Positions 8,326 to 18,095 of a DNA stretch of 64,000 nt are shown here, piece after piece. The translations under genes were made by a program, and so were the position numbers. Source of the DNA: an uncultured Bacteroidales bacterium (lineage in GTDB: Bacteria; Bacteroidota; Bacteroidia; Bacteroidales; P3); contig ONLW01000008.1 in NCBI GenBank assembly GCA_900318835.1, positions 1-64,000 of the forward strand, read 5' to 3'. Under the pieces are notes generated by a model. It did no database searches. It saw nothing but the letters and a program-made list of their open reading frames with translations, and was not told where the DNA came from. Each line of letters begins with the position of its first letter. Positions within the stretch are counted from its first letter, which is position 1.

Positions 8326-8886
8326 TCACTGTTTCCGTAGCAGCGGCGACCGTGAGAGGTCGGTGGGGTTGGTGCCGGGAACCCCTTCGGGCACAGGAAC
8401 ACCGAGTTTCTCAAAATGTTCTATCCAATATTTGGGCAAGGTGCCATCCTTGTCGCGCCAATTCATAGGCCTTGATTCAAAAAGATTGTCAAACGCCACC
8501 TGGATAAGTTCCGAACAGTAGTAGGCGTCGTTGTAGGGCAGAAAAGCGTTGTCGTAAGGCTTGCCGATGAGACTTTTGGCACGGGCGATGACAGCAACGG
8601 TGTCGAAGGGAATGGTGAGACGGTAGAGATGAAAAGTGCAATATGAGACGTGAGAGGAGAAAGGACGACGAGCGACGCCATGCGTGGGAGTGGCATCAAT
8701 GAGGAAGAGACTATCGCCCACGCGTTCCACCAACGCCACATGGGTATACTGCCCAGTACTCGCTTCCACAGCTTGCCCCATGCCGCTAGTGTCAGAGAAG
8801 AACAGCAGGTCACCGCTCTGCTGTCCGAAGGCGCTACCATCCGTTAGGGAAAATGTTAAAATCAGGAACAAGAGGTTTCTCGACAT
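8326..8886 (-). CDS. secreted YiiX-like permuted papain-fold hydrolase
   Basis: 186 residues with a signal peptide ending at AFGQ and a single YiiX/NlpC-like domain. The predicted catalytic pair is His49 (YTHVALVE) and Cys124 (YYCSELIQ). It is clearly a paralogue of the C-terminal domain of the 791-residue protein at 3889-6264: both share IPFDT, RAKSLIGKP, NDAYY, PMNWRDKDG and the closing LSRS/ISRS-LRK. Here the catalytic Cys is intact. It converges with the guanine deaminase gene with one base between them. A -7-like TATTTTTG lies on the minus strand at 8912-8919. Confidence 0.8.
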   Translation of the reverse strand: MSRNLLFLILTFSLTDGSAFGQQSGDLLFFSDTSGMGQAVEASTGQYTHVALVERVGDSLFLIDATPTHGVARRPFSSHVSYCTFHLYRLTIPFDTVAVIARAKSLIGKPYDNAFLPYNDAYYCSELIQVAFDNLFESRPMNWRDKDGTLPKYWIEHFEKLGVPVPEGVPGTNPTDLSRSPLLRKQ

Positions 8887-8990
8887 AGTTCACTTTTTAG
8901 TTTTCGGGGTGCAAAAATACGAAAAAATCTCCACCTCTTGTTAAAAAAGGCCAAGATACTGAATACTAAAAAGATAACAAAAACACATCC

Positions 8991-9090
8991 ACTAGCCACC
9001 AACTAAGAACTAACTACCTATCAATCACCTATCAACTCCTAACCAACTCCTACCATAGTAGGTGTTGATAGGGGTATGGCAGGACGATGG
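8991..9090. repeat. 11-bp phased intergenic repeat, copy 2
   Basis: Reading from 8991, six 11-mers follow in register, such as ACTACCTATCA, ATCACCTATCA and ACTCCTAACCA. The centre is CTAC-CATA-GTAG, and then units in the opposite sense (AGTAGGTGTTG). It fills most of the gap between the end of the minus-strand sugar operon and the gene at 8886; the stretch 8920-8990 shows nothing else. Confidence 0.8.
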
Positions 9091-9093
9091 TGT

Positions 9094-10881
9094 TTAACGG
9101 GTAGAAAGTGCGGCGGTGGTGGAGTAAAGTTTTTGTAGCAGACACTCAATGAAGGTGCGGCTTCCAGCATCCTCCGGAGTCTCGGCACCGCTCACACAGT
9201 CGTAAAACCAATGTCCTTCAGGGGTGAAGAGGTTAAGACAGTTTTTATCGGAGTGCATGGCGAATTGTTTTCTCGACAAGTATCTTGTTCCAAGCACATT
9301 ACGACTAAATATAAAGGCCGACGCATTGAGGTGCATCTGTGCCAGAAGGGTAGCCGCGAGGTCGCTCTGGTTCATCATGCGTTCGATCGTCAACCCTTTC
9401 TTTTTCAGCGCACCGCCCACCCATACCATAGGGATATGCGGCACAGCAGCATCGGAGGTCGCCATGCCGTCGGCAAAAGGGATGCCATGGTCGGGGATAA
9501 TAATCACTAACAAACTATCCCACAGGGGGGTAGCATGGAGACTATCAATCAGGCTTCCGATGCAGGAGTCGGCATATGCGAAAGCGTTCCGACGGTAGTC
9601 GCCGAGGCGGTGCATAGGCACCTCCCAAGGCTCGTGACTACTGAGGGTCAATGCTGTAGCGAAGAACGGATGTTCTTCCGGGATAAGAGCGGAGCGGAGC
9701 AAGTACTCGTCGGGGACACCCCAAGCCGTCGTCTTCTGCGCGGAGGGGAACCACTCGCTGCCGCGCACTTGGGAGAAACCTGTCTCGGAAAAGTAGAGCC
9801 GCATGTTGGTGAAGTCGATATCACCTCCGTAAGTAATTGAGGTATTGTATCCTGCCACCTTCAGCGAGCCTGCGATGGAAGGCAGGCAGCGGCAAAGGTC
9901 GGGGCGCTTCATGAGGGTGGTGGTGGGCAAACCGAGCCAGCCGCTGAGCACCGAGACGAGGCCACGGTCGGTGCGGTAGCTATTGGCATAACAATCTGAA
10001 AAATAGACTCCTTCACGCATGTATCGGTGCAGATTGGGCGCCACGGTATCGGAACCCACCATCCCCATGCCGGCCCCCTCCCAGATGATGAGCAGGATAT
10101 TGGGCCGGTCGAAATGCAAAAGGGTGTCAGTCAGCGTACTGTCGGGCTCGAAGGCGTCGTCGAGCGTGGCCGTCACCTCCTCCTCGGAATGGCCACTGAA
10201 CTCGTTTCCGAGGTCCTGTACCTTGAAGAGGGAGTGGAAGAGGTTGAAGGCGGGATTGAGGGCGGCGTGGTTGCAGAAGGGGTACTGGGAGAAGTAGGCG
10301 TAGGAAGGGTTAGCCGTTGATTCTGAGAGTCCCCCGCGCATGCCTAGGAAAATGAGCGCTGCCAGTGGCAAGAGGACGGTGGCCCACCAAGACGACTGCT
10401 TGGTGAGCTCCCACGGAGTAACCCATCGGAAAAGCAGTACATAGCCCACAACAATGGCAGCTACCACGGTGAAAGCCAGAATGGTAGCCCATACGGGCAG
10501 ACTGGCAAGCATGTCCTTGGGCTTGGCGGCATAGATGAGGTCGTTGGCATCGAGCTTGGCACCCCAGAAGCTGTAGAGGATGGTGTCGGAAACAAAAATG
10601 AGTGATAACACTATGGCCACCAATATATAGTAAGGCATCAGCACCTTACGCAGCGGAAACTTTTTTAAAAAGAAACAGATAAGCACCACCACGGTGGGCA
10701 GGATGATAAGATAGCAGGCGGTGGCAATGTCGAGCCGCAACCCATGCCAAAGCGAGGCCACACACGAGAGGAACGGCGCCCCGTCGACCATACCCATGTT
10801 GTAGAACATGAAGAGCACCTTCTGCGAGACGAAAACAAGCAGAAGGATAATGAACAGACGGCCGAGGAAGCGCAGTCTCAT
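9094..10881 (-). CDS. LTA synthase-like sulfatase-fold phosphotransferase
   Basis: 595 residues. Five membrane helices occupy about residues 1-190, and a periplasmic alkaline-phosphatase/sulfatase-fold domain fills about 255-540. Visible site residues are the Glu in ILLIIWEGAG, the Thr in SYRTDRG (the nucleophile position of LtaS/OpgB relatives) and the DH in IIPDHGIPF. The family transfers phosphoglycerol or phosphoethanolamine groups onto membrane glycans. It closes the minus-strand operon, 12 bases after the dehydratase gene, so it may decorate the polysaccharide made from the sugars of that operon. The exact donor and acceptor are unknown. Confidence 0.8.
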   Translation of the reverse strand: MRLRFLGRLFIILLLVFVSQKVLFMFYNMGMVDGAPFLSCVASLWHGLRLDIATACYLIILPTVVVLICFFLKKFPLRKVLMPYYILVAIVLSLIFVSDTILYSFWGAKLDANDLIYAAKPKDMLASLPVWATILAFTVVAAIVVGYVLLFRWVTPWELTKQSSWWATVLLPLAALIFLGMRGGLSESTANPSYAYFSQYPFCNHAALNPAFNLFHSLFKVQDLGNEFSGHSEEEVTATLDDAFEPDSTLTDTLLHFDRPNILLIIWEGAGMGMVGSDTVAPNLHRYMREGVYFSDCYANSYRTDRGLVSVLSGWLGLPTTTLMKRPDLCRCLPSIAGSLKVAGYNTSITYGGDIDFTNMRLYFSETGFSQVRGSEWFPSAQKTTAWGVPDEYLLRSALIPEEHPFFATALTLSSHEPWEVPMHRLGDYRRNAFAYADSCIGSLIDSLHATPLWDSLLVIIIPDHGIPFADGMATSDAAVPHIPMVWVGGALKKKGLTIERMMNQSDLAATLLAQMHLNASAFIFSRNVLGTRYLSRKQFAMHSDKNCLNLFTPEGHWFYDCVSGAETPEDAGSRTFIECLLQKLYSTTAALSTR

Positions 10882-10893
10882 GACTATAATTTA

Positions 10894-12843
10894 CTAGTAT
10901 TCAGCGAACTGACGGGGGGGGGTATTTTTATCTAACTGACAGTAGATCGAGTTGTTCGAGAGGAATTCGGGGACAATGGTCTTCATCTTGGCAACAATCT
11001 GCATGTCATCCATACCCTCGAGGATGGTCCAAAGCTCGTTGTACTCGCGGTCGATGGCCTCAAGAGGGTAACGGCGAACCTGGGCACGCATAATCTTGGG
11101 ATGATAGGTGGGGATGGTGTTCTCCTTGGTGGCAAGAAGTTCCTCATAGAGTTTCTCGCCAGGGCGGAGGCCTATCTCCTTGATTTCAATATTATGCAAT
11201 CCGCTCAACTGTATCATCTTGCGGGCCATGTCGTAAATCTTGACAGGCTTGCCCATGTCGAAGACAAAGATGTCGCCACCCTCGCCCATGGCACCGGCTT
11301 CGAGCACCAGGTTGCAAGCTTCGGGAATGGTCATGAAGAAGCGGATGATGTCCCTGTGGGTCACCGTGAGGGGGCCTCCCGCGGCTAACTGCTTTTTGAA
11401 AAGTGGAATAACGGATCCATTGGAGCCCAGCACATTGCCGAAACGGGTGGTAACGAAATGGGTAGTATTATTGGAGCGGCTCTGGATATAGATCTCAGCC
11501 ATGCGCTTGGTGGCTCCCATGACGTTGGTGGGATTCACAGCCTTGTCGGTGGAAATCATAACAAACTTCTGCACACCGTACTTAATGGAGAGGTCGGCCA
11601 AGTTTTTGGTACCGAAAACGTTGATATACACAGCCTCGTAGGGGTTCTCCTCCATGAAAGGAACGTGCTTGTAAGCAGCGGCATGGTAGACCAGTTGCGG
11701 ATGGAAAGCCTCGAAGACCTCCTCCATACGGGCCTTGTCTTTGACATTGGCAATGACAAACTCCATACGCTCCAGCTGGTCCTTGTAGGTGTTCTTCAGT
11801 TCGAACTGCAGGTCGTACATGGGACTCTCGGCCTGGTCGAGCATGATGACTTTCTTGGGCTGGTAGGTCATCAGCTGACGGCAAATCTCCGAGCCGATTG
11901 AGCCTGCGGCGCCAGTGACAAGAACCACCTTGTCAACCACCTCGCGGACGATGTTCACGTTGTCCATCTTGATGGGGTCACGCTCGAGCAAGTCCTCAAT
12001 CTTGATATCCTGAATCTGGTTTACGGTGAACGAGCCATTGAGCCAGGTAGAGACATGGGGCACCGCCTTGACGGTCATACCCAGGTCAAGTGCCTTGGTA
12101 GTGATGGCCTGCTTGTGCAACGTTCTGATGGAGGGGATAGCGATAATCAGCTGGTTGACCTTCTTGGATTGGATAAACTTGGGATTGAGTACCGAGCGGA
12201 CACGCATAACGGGCACACCGTTAAGCGACTGGTTGACCTTCGACATATCGTCATCGATAAAAGCCACCACACGGTAGTCAAAGTTAGTATCCTGCTGGAG
12301 AGCATTGTAGGCAATGATACCTGCCGCACCGGCACCGTAGATCAAAACATTGACCGACGGACGGCGGCGACGGAAATAATCATTGTAGACACGCTGCATG
12401 GCCAATCTCGACAGTATCATCATGATGGCGAGAAGCAAATAAAGCACCAGAGACTCACCATAGGACATCATATATTCTGTCGAGACAAACTTAGGCGAAA
12501 ACTGGTTGTTGATGAAATTACAAAACCATATCAGGGCAAGCACACTAAGGTTGGCAATCATTATTTTATGAATATCCTCCATACCCGCATGACGGATGAT
12601 GCCGCGGAATGAGCCCGTGAACAAGAAAATAAAGGTGGTCGTCATGAGCAGACTCCCGAATTTGAAAAAGCTGATTCGGGAGAAAACATTCTCCCAACCA
12701 TCGTTGCGGATTGCTTCCACTATGAAGAACGCCAGCACAAACAAGAGAATGTCGATAATCAGCACCAACGTCTGTGGCAAAGTGGAGTGCCTGTACTTCT
12801 TGACAAGCATAAAGGCAAACTTTTTGTACCAATTCCTACGCAT
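10894..12843 (-). CDS. FlaA1/CapD/WbpM-type membrane-bound UDP-HexNAc dehydratase
   Basis: 649 residues. Four N-terminal helices (about 20-140) precede a CoA-binding-like Rossmann region (YGAGAAG near 170) and a C-terminal SDR domain with GAAGSIGSEI and STDKAVNPTNVMGATKR, where Met takes the place of the usual Tyr as in the WbpM group. Members are 4,6-dehydratases (or 5-epimerising dehydratases) acting on UDP-GlcNAc, giving 4-keto-6-deoxy sugars such as precursors of QuiNAc or FucNAc. The last eight residues (PPRQFAEY) are read from a run of nine C on the coding strand, so the C-terminus is prone to frameshift. Confidence 0.85.
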   Translation of the reverse strand: MRRNWYKKFAFMLVKKYRHSTLPQTLVLIIDILLFVLAFFIVEAIRNDGWENVFSRISFFKFGSLLMTTTFIFLFTGSFRGIIRHAGMEDIHKIMIANLSVLALIWFCNFINNQFSPKFVSTEYMMSYGESLVLYLLLAIMMILSRLAMQRVYNDYFRRRRPSVNVLIYGAGAAGIIAYNALQQDTNFDYRVVAFIDDDMSKVNQSLNGVPVMRVRSVLNPKFIQSKKVNQLIIAIPSIRTLHKQAITTKALDLGMTVKAVPHVSTWLNGSFTVNQIQDIKIEDLLERDPIKMDNVNIVREVVDKVVLVTGAAGSIGSEICRQLMTYQPKKVIMLDQAESPMYDLQFELKNTYKDQLERMEFVIANVKDKARMEEVFEAFHPQLVYHAAAYKHVPFMEENPYEAVYINVFGTKNLADLSIKYGVQKFVMISTDKAVNPTNVMGATKRMAEIYIQSRSNNTTHFVTTRFGNVLGSNGSVIPLFKKQLAAGGPLTVTHRDIIRFFMTIPEACNLVLEAGAMGEGGDIFVFDMGKPVKIYDMARKMIQLSGLHNIEIKEIGLRPGEKLYEELLATKENTIPTYHPKIMRAQVRRYPLEAIDREYNELWTILEGMDDMQIVAKMKTIVPEFLSNNSIYCQLDKNTPPRQFAEY

Positions 12844-12872
12844 ATATTCTAGTTTTGTTATTCATTCATTTT

Positions 12873-14135
12873 TTATAGTCTGGCATCCACCAAAGTGCGT
12901 GGCAAAACACCTTTCACATCGTATATCACCCCGGGTTGTGGCACCAGTAAACGAACATCGAGCTCACGGAACGCGTCATGGGCGACAGTAAGGATGGCCG
13001 CATCATAGGGACCGTCGGGCAACTGGTTGGTGACCATGGGGTTCTGAATGGTGTCGACCCAAGGGTCATAAATAGTGATATCGGGAGTGTATTCTCGAAG
13101 GGTGTGGTAAATGTCCACCACCTTGGTGTTGCGGGTATCGGGGCAATTCTCCTTGAAGGTGTAGCCGAGGATAAGGATGCGGGCATCCTTGACGGGCACA
13201 CCTTTGAGGTTCATCTGCCTGATAGTTTGCATGGCCACATAGTTGCCCATGCTGTTGTTGAGCCTGCGGGCATTGCTCATCACACGTGGCAGCACACCGT
13301 AAAGCTGCGACTTCTGGATGAGGTAATAGGGGTCGACACTTATGCAGTGGCCACCCACCAGGCCCGGTTTCATCTTGATGAAATTCCACTTGGAGGCGGC
13401 GGCATCAAGCACGTCGTTGGTGTCGATGTCCATGGCATTGAATATCTTGGCCAGCTCGTTGACGAAAGCAATATTGACGTCACGCTGGCTATTTTCGATA
13501 ATCTTACTGGCTTCAGCCACCTTGATGGAAGGGGCTTTGTGGGTGCCGTTGACGAGCACAGAGTTGTACATGTCGTCGATGAGGTCAGCAGCTTCTGGCG
13601 TGGAGCCGGAAGTCACTTTCTTTATCGTCTCCACACGGTGCTGCTTGTCACCGGGGTTGATACGCTCGGGGCTATAGCCGGCACAGAAGTCAGTATTAAG
13701 TTTCAATCCCGACACCCGCTCGACAACCGGCAGGCATTCTTCCTCGGTGACGCCGGGGTAGACTGTGCTTTCGTAGATGACGATATTGCCTTTTGAGATG
13801 ACCTTACCTACCACTTCGGAGGCGCCGATAAGGGGTGTGAGGTCGGGACGGTTGTTGTCGTCCACCGGCGTGGGCACAGCAACAATATAGACGTTGCTGG
13901 CCTTGATATCCTCAAGCGAGGACGTGCAGCGGAAGCCATGGTTACGGATAGCCTCCTGCAGCAGGTCGTCCTCCACCTCCAGCGTGGCATCATGTCCCTG
14001 CATGAGAGCCTCCACACGGCGGCTATTGATGTCGAAGCCCATGGTGGGGTACTTCGTCGAGAAGAGACACGCCAAGGGGAGACCCACGTAACCGAGGCCC
14101 ACCACACAAATCTTTATATCACTGAGTGTCATCAT
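12873..14135 (-). CDS. wbpA: UDP-N-acetylhexosamine 6-dehydrogenase, WbpA/WbpO/TviB type
   Basis: 420 residues, the full length of NAD-dependent UDP-sugar dehydrogenases, which oxidise C6 to the uronic acid. The N-terminus holds GLGYVGLPLA and the TLEVEDD segment typical of the TviB/WbpO branch. The catalytic Cys is in VGGHCISVDPYYL, and the C-terminal domain has LGYTFKENCPDTRNTKV. With wbpE, wbpD and wbpB directly upstream in the same operon, the natural reading is UDP-GlcNAc to UDP-GlcNAcA as the first step toward UDP-GlcNAc(3NAc)A. UDP-GalNAc as substrate cannot be excluded. Confidence 0.85.
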   Translation of the reverse strand: MMTLSDIKICVVGLGYVGLPLACLFSTKYPTMGFDINSRRVEALMQGHDATLEVEDDLLQEAIRNHGFRCTSSLEDIKASNVYIVAVPTPVDDNNRPDLTPLIGASEVVGKVISKGNIVIYESTVYPGVTEEECLPVVERVSGLKLNTDFCAGYSPERINPGDKQHRVETIKKVTSGSTPEAADLIDDMYNSVLVNGTHKAPSIKVAEASKIIENSQRDVNIAFVNELAKIFNAMDIDTNDVLDAAASKWNFIKMKPGLVGGHCISVDPYYLIQKSQLYGVLPRVMSNARRLNNSMGNYVAMQTIRQMNLKGVPVKDARILILGYTFKENCPDTRNTKVVDIYHTLREYTPDITIYDPWVDTIQNPMVTNQLPDGPYDAAILTVAHDAFRELDVRLLVPQPGVIYDVKGVLPRTLVDARL

Positions 14136-14142
14136 ATTTAGT

Positions 14143-14175
14143 AATTAAGCAGACAGAAGTTAAGTAGTTAAGACA
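14143..14175 (-). repeat. 8-bp-unit tract upstream of wbpA
   Basis: Read on the plus strand it contains ACAGAAG, TTAAGTAG and TTAAGACA, nearly the same words as the tract at 1330-1369 but inverted relative to the gene it precedes. It begins inside the last codons of wbpE (whose C-terminal LTT and stop come from it) and ends 8 bases before the wbpA start. Confidence 0.7.
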
Positions 14176-15260
14176 ATAGATACAACTTGTTCAATTTCCT
14201 CGTCAGTGAGATAGGGATGCAGGGGGAGCGAGAGAACGGTCTTGGTCAGCCGTTTGGCCACGGGACAGGGGTCTTGTTTGAGGTGGGCAAAAGCAGTCTG
14301 CTGGCTCATGGTGCGGGGATAGTAGACCATCGAGGGAATACCAGCTGCCTTGAGGCGAGCCTGTATCTCATCTCGGTTGTCTGTCTGGATGGTGTACTGA
14401 GCCCAGGAAGAGGTGTATCCTTTTGGGACACAAGGTGTCGTCACCTTGCCAAAGAGTAGTTCCGTATATTTTCTTGCCACACGGTTCACGGCGGCTAACT
14501 CCTCGTCGAAATGGCGCATCTTTACCTGAAGCACAGCGGCTTGCAGGGTATCCAAACGGGAGTTAATACCTAGGCGCACATTATCGTATTTATCTAAGCC
14601 TTTGCCATGTACACGAAGTGAACGCAGCATGTCGGCATAGTCGCTGTTGTCGGTAAAAAGGGCGCCACCGTCGCCATAGCAGCCCAGCGGTTTGGCGGGA
14701 AAGAATGAGGTAGTGCTGATGTCGCCAAAGGTGCAGGCTTTCTTTCCGTTGATACTTCCACCAAAGCCTTGCGCACCGTCCTCAATGAGGAATAGGTTGA
14801 ATTCCTTGCAAAACTCTGCCAACATCTTATAGTCGGCAGGTAACCCAAACAGATCAACAGCTATCACTGCCCGTGGTTTCAACCCTAATTCCCGACAAAC
14901 ATCAATGTTATCGTATATGTCAGCAAAATCAATATTGTACGTCTCCTTGAATACATCAATAAATATTGGCGTTGCCCCCACCATGGCCACAGCCTCGGCG
15001 GTGGCGAAGAAGGTAAAGTCGGGCACAAAGACGGCATCGCAGGGGCCGATACCGAGAGCCATCAAGGCCAGTCTAAGAGCATCAGTGCCATTGGCACAGG
15101 TAATGCAATGCTTTACCCCCACATAATCGGCCAGTTGCTGCTCAAGCTCCGCCACCTGCGGTCCCATGATATAGGCACCGCCGCGGGTAACCTTCAGGAG
15201 GGCCTCATCCATCTCGGCACGCATAGCCTCATATTGTCTATGTAGGTCTCTAAACTGCAT
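14160..15260 (-). CDS. wbpE: PLP aminotransferase of the DegT/DnrJ/EryC1 family, WbpE-like
   Basis: 366 residues. The PLP lysine is Lys190 in [15 protein letters not shown], with the [12 protein letters not shown] cofactor-phosphate segment near residue 55 and EDGAQGFGG near 160. WbpE transfers an amino group from glutamate to C3 of UDP-3-keto-GlcNAcA; the [14 protein letters not shown] sequence is typical of that subgroup. It overlaps wbpD by 11 bases. Neighbours wbpA, wbpB and wbpD supply the other three steps, which makes the assignment strong. Confidence 0.9.
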   Translation of the reverse strand: MQFRDLHRQYEAMRAEMDEALLKVTRGGAYIMGPQVAELEQQLADYVGVKHCITCANGTDALRLALMALGIGPCDAVFVPDFTFFATAEAVAMVGATPIFIDVFKETYNIDFADIYDNIDVCRELGLKPRAVIAVDLFGLPADYKMLAEFCKEFNLFLIEDGAQGFGGSINGKKACTFGDISTTSFFPAKPLGCYGDGGALFTDNSDYADMLRSLRVHGKGLDKYDNVRLGINSRLDTLQAAVLQVKMRHFDEELAAVNRVARKYTELLFGKVTTPCVPKGYTSSWAQYTIQTDNRDEIQARLKAAGIPSMVYYPRTMSQQTAFAHLKQDPCPVAKRLTKTVLSLPLHPYLTDEEIEQVVSIVLTT

Positions 15261-15732
15261 CTACCTTTCCTATTATCTTTGCCGGTACTCCAGCCACTAT
15301 TACATAATCGGGTACATCCTTGGTTACCACGGCGCCAGCCCCCACCATGGCGTGACGACCAATAGTGTGGCCACAGACGATGGTGCAATTGGCACCCAGC
15401 GAGGCTCCTTCGCGCACCAGCGTGCGCTCATATTTTCCCTGTGCCGGACGGTCGAGCCGAGGCATCAGCACATTGGTAAACACACACGAAGGGCCGAGGA
15501 ACACATTGTCCTCAATTTCCACGCCTTCGTAAACCGACACATTGTTCTGGATACGTACCCCATTGCCAATCTTAACATTGGGACCGATATTAACATTTTG
15601 TCCCAATGAACAATTCTCACCCAAGACAGCCCCCTTCTGGATATGGCAGAAATGCCACACCTTGGTACCCCTGCCTAGGGTCACGCCCTCGTCAACATAC
15701 GAGCTCTCATGTATGAATACGTCGTTTACCAT
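15250..15732 (-). CDS. wbpD: left-handed beta-helix N-acetyltransferase, WbpD-like
   Basis: 160 residues built almost wholly of hexapeptide repeats (from about residue 15: [28 protein letters not shown]). The [30 protein letters not shown] end is typical of WbpD/WlbB enzymes. Expected reaction: acetylation of the 3-amino group of UDP-GlcNAc(3N)A with acetyl-CoA. It overlaps wbpB by 7 bases and wbpE by 11, implying translational coupling. Confidence 0.9.
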   Translation of the reverse strand: MVNDVFIHESSYVDEGVTLGRGTKVWHFCHIQKGAVLGENCSLGQNVNIGPNVKIGNGVRIQNNVSVYEGVEIEDNVFLGPSCVFTNVLMPRLDRPAQGKYERTLVREGASLGANCTIVCGHTIGRHAMVGAGAVVTKDVPDYVIVAGVPAKIIGKVDAV

Positions 15733-16679
15733 CCGAAGGGGTGTTTTGTTAATGGGAATTTTGCCATGGGGTGATAGTCGCCGATGAGGCCAACAGGCTC
15801 GGCATGACGTATATCATAGACGGTCTGGATGCAGGGCTTGGCCTCGGCGATGCGGAATCCGCGGCCCGCGAGAACCTCCTCATAGCTGCGGGTGTGAAGG
15901 TCGGTGAAGCCATTGCTGAACTCAAACTCCTCGCCGTCAACCAGTATGGCACGGTAGCTGCCAGTATGGCCTTCGGGGAGGTGCTCGCCATTGATGCTGA
16001 GGAAGTAGCGCACTCGCGCTTGGCACAGTTCAAGATAACCCGCCACACGGTCGTGGCTGCTAACATGCACTACACTCTTCCGCACCGGACCAAATATCCA
16101 TTGCAGCATGTCGTAGAAATGCACGCCGATGTTGGTAGCCACACCGCCGCTTTTCTGCACATTGCCCTTCCACGAGGCGTAGTACCAGTTACCACGGGGT
16201 GTAATATATGTCAAATCAACGTCGTAGACCTTACCCTTCGGACCGTTCTCAATCTTCTTCTTCAGCTCGACCACCGACGGATGAAGTCGCAGTTGAAAGA
16301 TGGTGTAGGCCTTGTGGCCAGTCTCATTCTCAATCTGTTCCAGTGCATCGATATTCCACGGACTCAGTACCACGGGTTTCTCGCAGATGACATCGCACCC
16401 CAAGCGAAGACCATAGCGGGTGTGGGCATCGTGGAGGTAGTTGGGCGAGCAGACGGTGAGGTAGTGTATATGGCCTCCGGTGGCCTTCACATGGTTGTTG
16501 TGGCGGTCGAAGAGTTCCTGTTCGGTGAAAAACGAAGCTCGGGGGAAGTAGCTGTCGATAATGCCGACAGAGTCGTTCTTGTCGTAGGCCGCCACCAGGT
16601 TGTTACCAGTCTCCTTGATGGCCTTGAGATGACGAGGGGCGATGTATCCGCCAACCCCTATGAGCGCAAAGTTCTTCAT
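15726..16679 (-). CDS. wbpB: Gfo/Idh/MocA-family 3-dehydrogenase, WbpB-like
   Basis: 317 residues. It has an N-terminal Rossmann fold ([17 protein letters not shown]), the [13 protein letters not shown] motif whose Lys is the usual catalytic residue of the family, and [15 protein letters not shown] in the substrate domain. WbpB oxidises C3 of UDP-GlcNAcA with recycling of bound NAD. It overlaps rfbD by 4 bases and wbpD by 7. Its place in a wbpB-D-E-A gene row supports the role. Confidence 0.9.
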   Translation of the reverse strand: MKNFALIGVGGYIAPRHLKAIKETGNNLVAAYDKNDSVGIIDSYFPRASFFTEQELFDRHNNHVKATGGHIHYLTVCSPNYLHDAHTRYGLRLGCDVICEKPVVLSPWNIDALEQIENETGHKAYTIFQLRLHPSVVELKKKIENGPKGKVYDVDLTYITPRGNWYYASWKGNVQKSGGVATNIGVHFYDMLQWIFGPVRKSVVHVSSHDRVAGYLELCQARVRYFLSINGEHLPEGHTGSYRAILVDGEEFEFSNGFTDLHTRSYEEVLAGRGFRIAEAKPCIQTVYDIRHAEPVGLIGDYHPMAKFPLTKHPFGW

Positions 16680-17533
16680 CTGTTGATGTTTTTAAGGCAG
16701 ACCGTCAAACTGTCGGTCCAGTAAGGTATGGTTTTGTGGAAAGTATCTTTGTATTTTGTCTTGTCGAGCACCGAGTAGGCCGGGCGCTTGACGGGGCTGG
16801 GGAATTCGTTGCTGTGACACGGCATGATGTTGCAATCCGTGTAACCACTCTGGCGGGCAATCTCCTTGGTGAAGTCAAACCAACTGCAGACTCCCTCGTT
16901 GCTGAAATGGAAAATCCCCTGATGGTTGCGGAAAGCCTCCTCCTCGATGATGTCGAAGATGGCACGTGCCAGGTCACCGGCATAGGTAGGTGTGCCCACT
17001 TGGTCGAAAACCACCTTCAACTCGGACCGGGTGGCCGTGAGGTTGAGCATAGTGAGCAGGAAGTTCTTCCCATATTCGCTATAGAGCCATCCAGTACGGA
17101 AAATCAGATGGTTGCAGCCCATGGCAGCCTGCTCGCCAGCCAACTTGGTGCGGCCATAGGCGCCAGTGGGGTTGCTGGGTTCGTCCTCGCGGCAGGGAGT
17201 ATTGCTGGGGTTGCCGCCAAAGACATAGTCGGTGGAGATGTGGATCAGCATGCCGTCGGCACCTTTCATGGCCTCAGCCAAGTAGCCCACAGCCTCGGCA
17301 TTGATGCGCAGGGCAATGCTTTCTTCACTTTCGGCACGGTCGACATTGGTGTAGGCAGCACAGTTGACAACCAGCTGTATTCCGTTTTTGGTCACAAAGT
17401 CAAGCACCGCCTCACGCGACGTGATATCCAACTCGGCCACGTCGGTAAAGAGCCATGTGTGCTTCGACTGCGGCGCCAGCAATCGCATGTGGGTGCCGAG
17501 CTGTCCGTTTGAGCCTGTGACCAGAATATTCAT
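16676..17533 (-). CDS. rfbD: dTDP-4-dehydrorhamnose reductase RfbD
   Basis: 285 residues, normal for the family, which performs the last NAD(P)H-dependent step to dTDP-L-rhamnose. ILVTGSNGQLG is the nucleotide-binding motif, NCAAYTNVDRAE is typical of RmlD, and the catalytic YGRTKLAGE (YxxxK) is complete. It follows rfbC with 4 bases between them and overlaps wbpB. Confidence 0.95.
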   Translation of the reverse strand: MNILVTGSNGQLGTHMRLLAPQSKHTWLFTDVAELDITSREAVLDFVTKNGIQLVVNCAAYTNVDRAESEESIALRINAEAVGYLAEAMKGADGMLIHISTDYVFGGNPSNTPCREDEPSNPTGAYGRTKLAGEQAAMGCNHLIFRTGWLYSEYGKNFLLTMLNLTATRSELKVVFDQVGTPTYAGDLARAIFDIIEEEAFRNHQGIFHFSNEGVCSWFDFTKEIARQSGYTDCNIMPCHSNEFPSPVKRPAYSVLDKTKYKDTFHKTIPYWTDSLTVCLKNINR

Positions 17534-17537
17534 TGCT

Positions 17538-18095
17538 TTAGAATGGCGTTACAAATTCGTTAAAAGTTGGATGGTGACTGTCTTTCTCCGAGAGGAGCAC
17601 GTCGCCCTTGGGCAAGCGCCAGTCAATGGCCAGCGCGGGGTCGTCCCAGGCGATGGCACCCTCGGCCTCGGGGTGGTAGTATTCGTCGCATTTGTACTGA
17701 AACACCACCTCGTCGCTCAGTACGGCGAAACCATGGGCCATACCCTTGGGGAGGAAGAGCTGGCGATGATTCTCGCCAGTGAGTTCCACCGCCACATGCC
17801 GCCCGTAGGTAGGCGAGCCTTTTCGAATGTCGACGGCCACGTCGAGCACCGTGCCACTCACCACCCGTACCAGTTTGGCTTGTGCAAAAGGCGGCTTCTG
17901 GAAATGCAGGCCTCGCACCACGCCGTAGCGCGACTTCGACTCGTTGTCCTGCACGAAAGTCACTTGCATGCCCGTCTGCTCGGCGAAGTCACGCACACTG
18001 AAACTCTCAAAAAAGTATCCTCGGGCGTCGCCAAAGATGCGGGGTTCAATTATCTTTACACCTTCTATCTCAGTATCAATCACGTTCATTGTCAA
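17538..18095 (-). CDS. rfbC: dTDP-4-dehydrorhamnose 3,5-epimerase RfbC
   Basis: 185 residues, a single RmlC cupin. It shows [13 protein letters not shown], the catalytic His in [33 protein letters not shown] and the [13 protein letters not shown] segment. It overlaps the end of rfbA by 20 bases. Confidence 0.95.
   Translation of the reverse strand: MTMNVIDTEIEGVKIIEPRIFGDARGYFFESFSVRDFAEQTGMQVTFVQDNESKSRYGVVRGLHFQKPPFAQAKLVRVVSGTVLDVAVDIRKGSPTYGRHVAVELTGENHRQLFLPKGMAHGFAVLSDEVVFQYKCDEYYHPEAEGAIAWDDPALAIDWRLPKGDVLLSEKDSHHPTFNEFVTPF

Noticed and set aside
9094-9330. Truncation of the LTA-synthase-like protein
   Set aside because: Length, membrane segments and the metal-site DH motif are all in place; the C-terminal end is only divergent.
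12978-13796. Plus-strand frame of 272 codons
   Set aside because: Antisense of wbpA; no family features.
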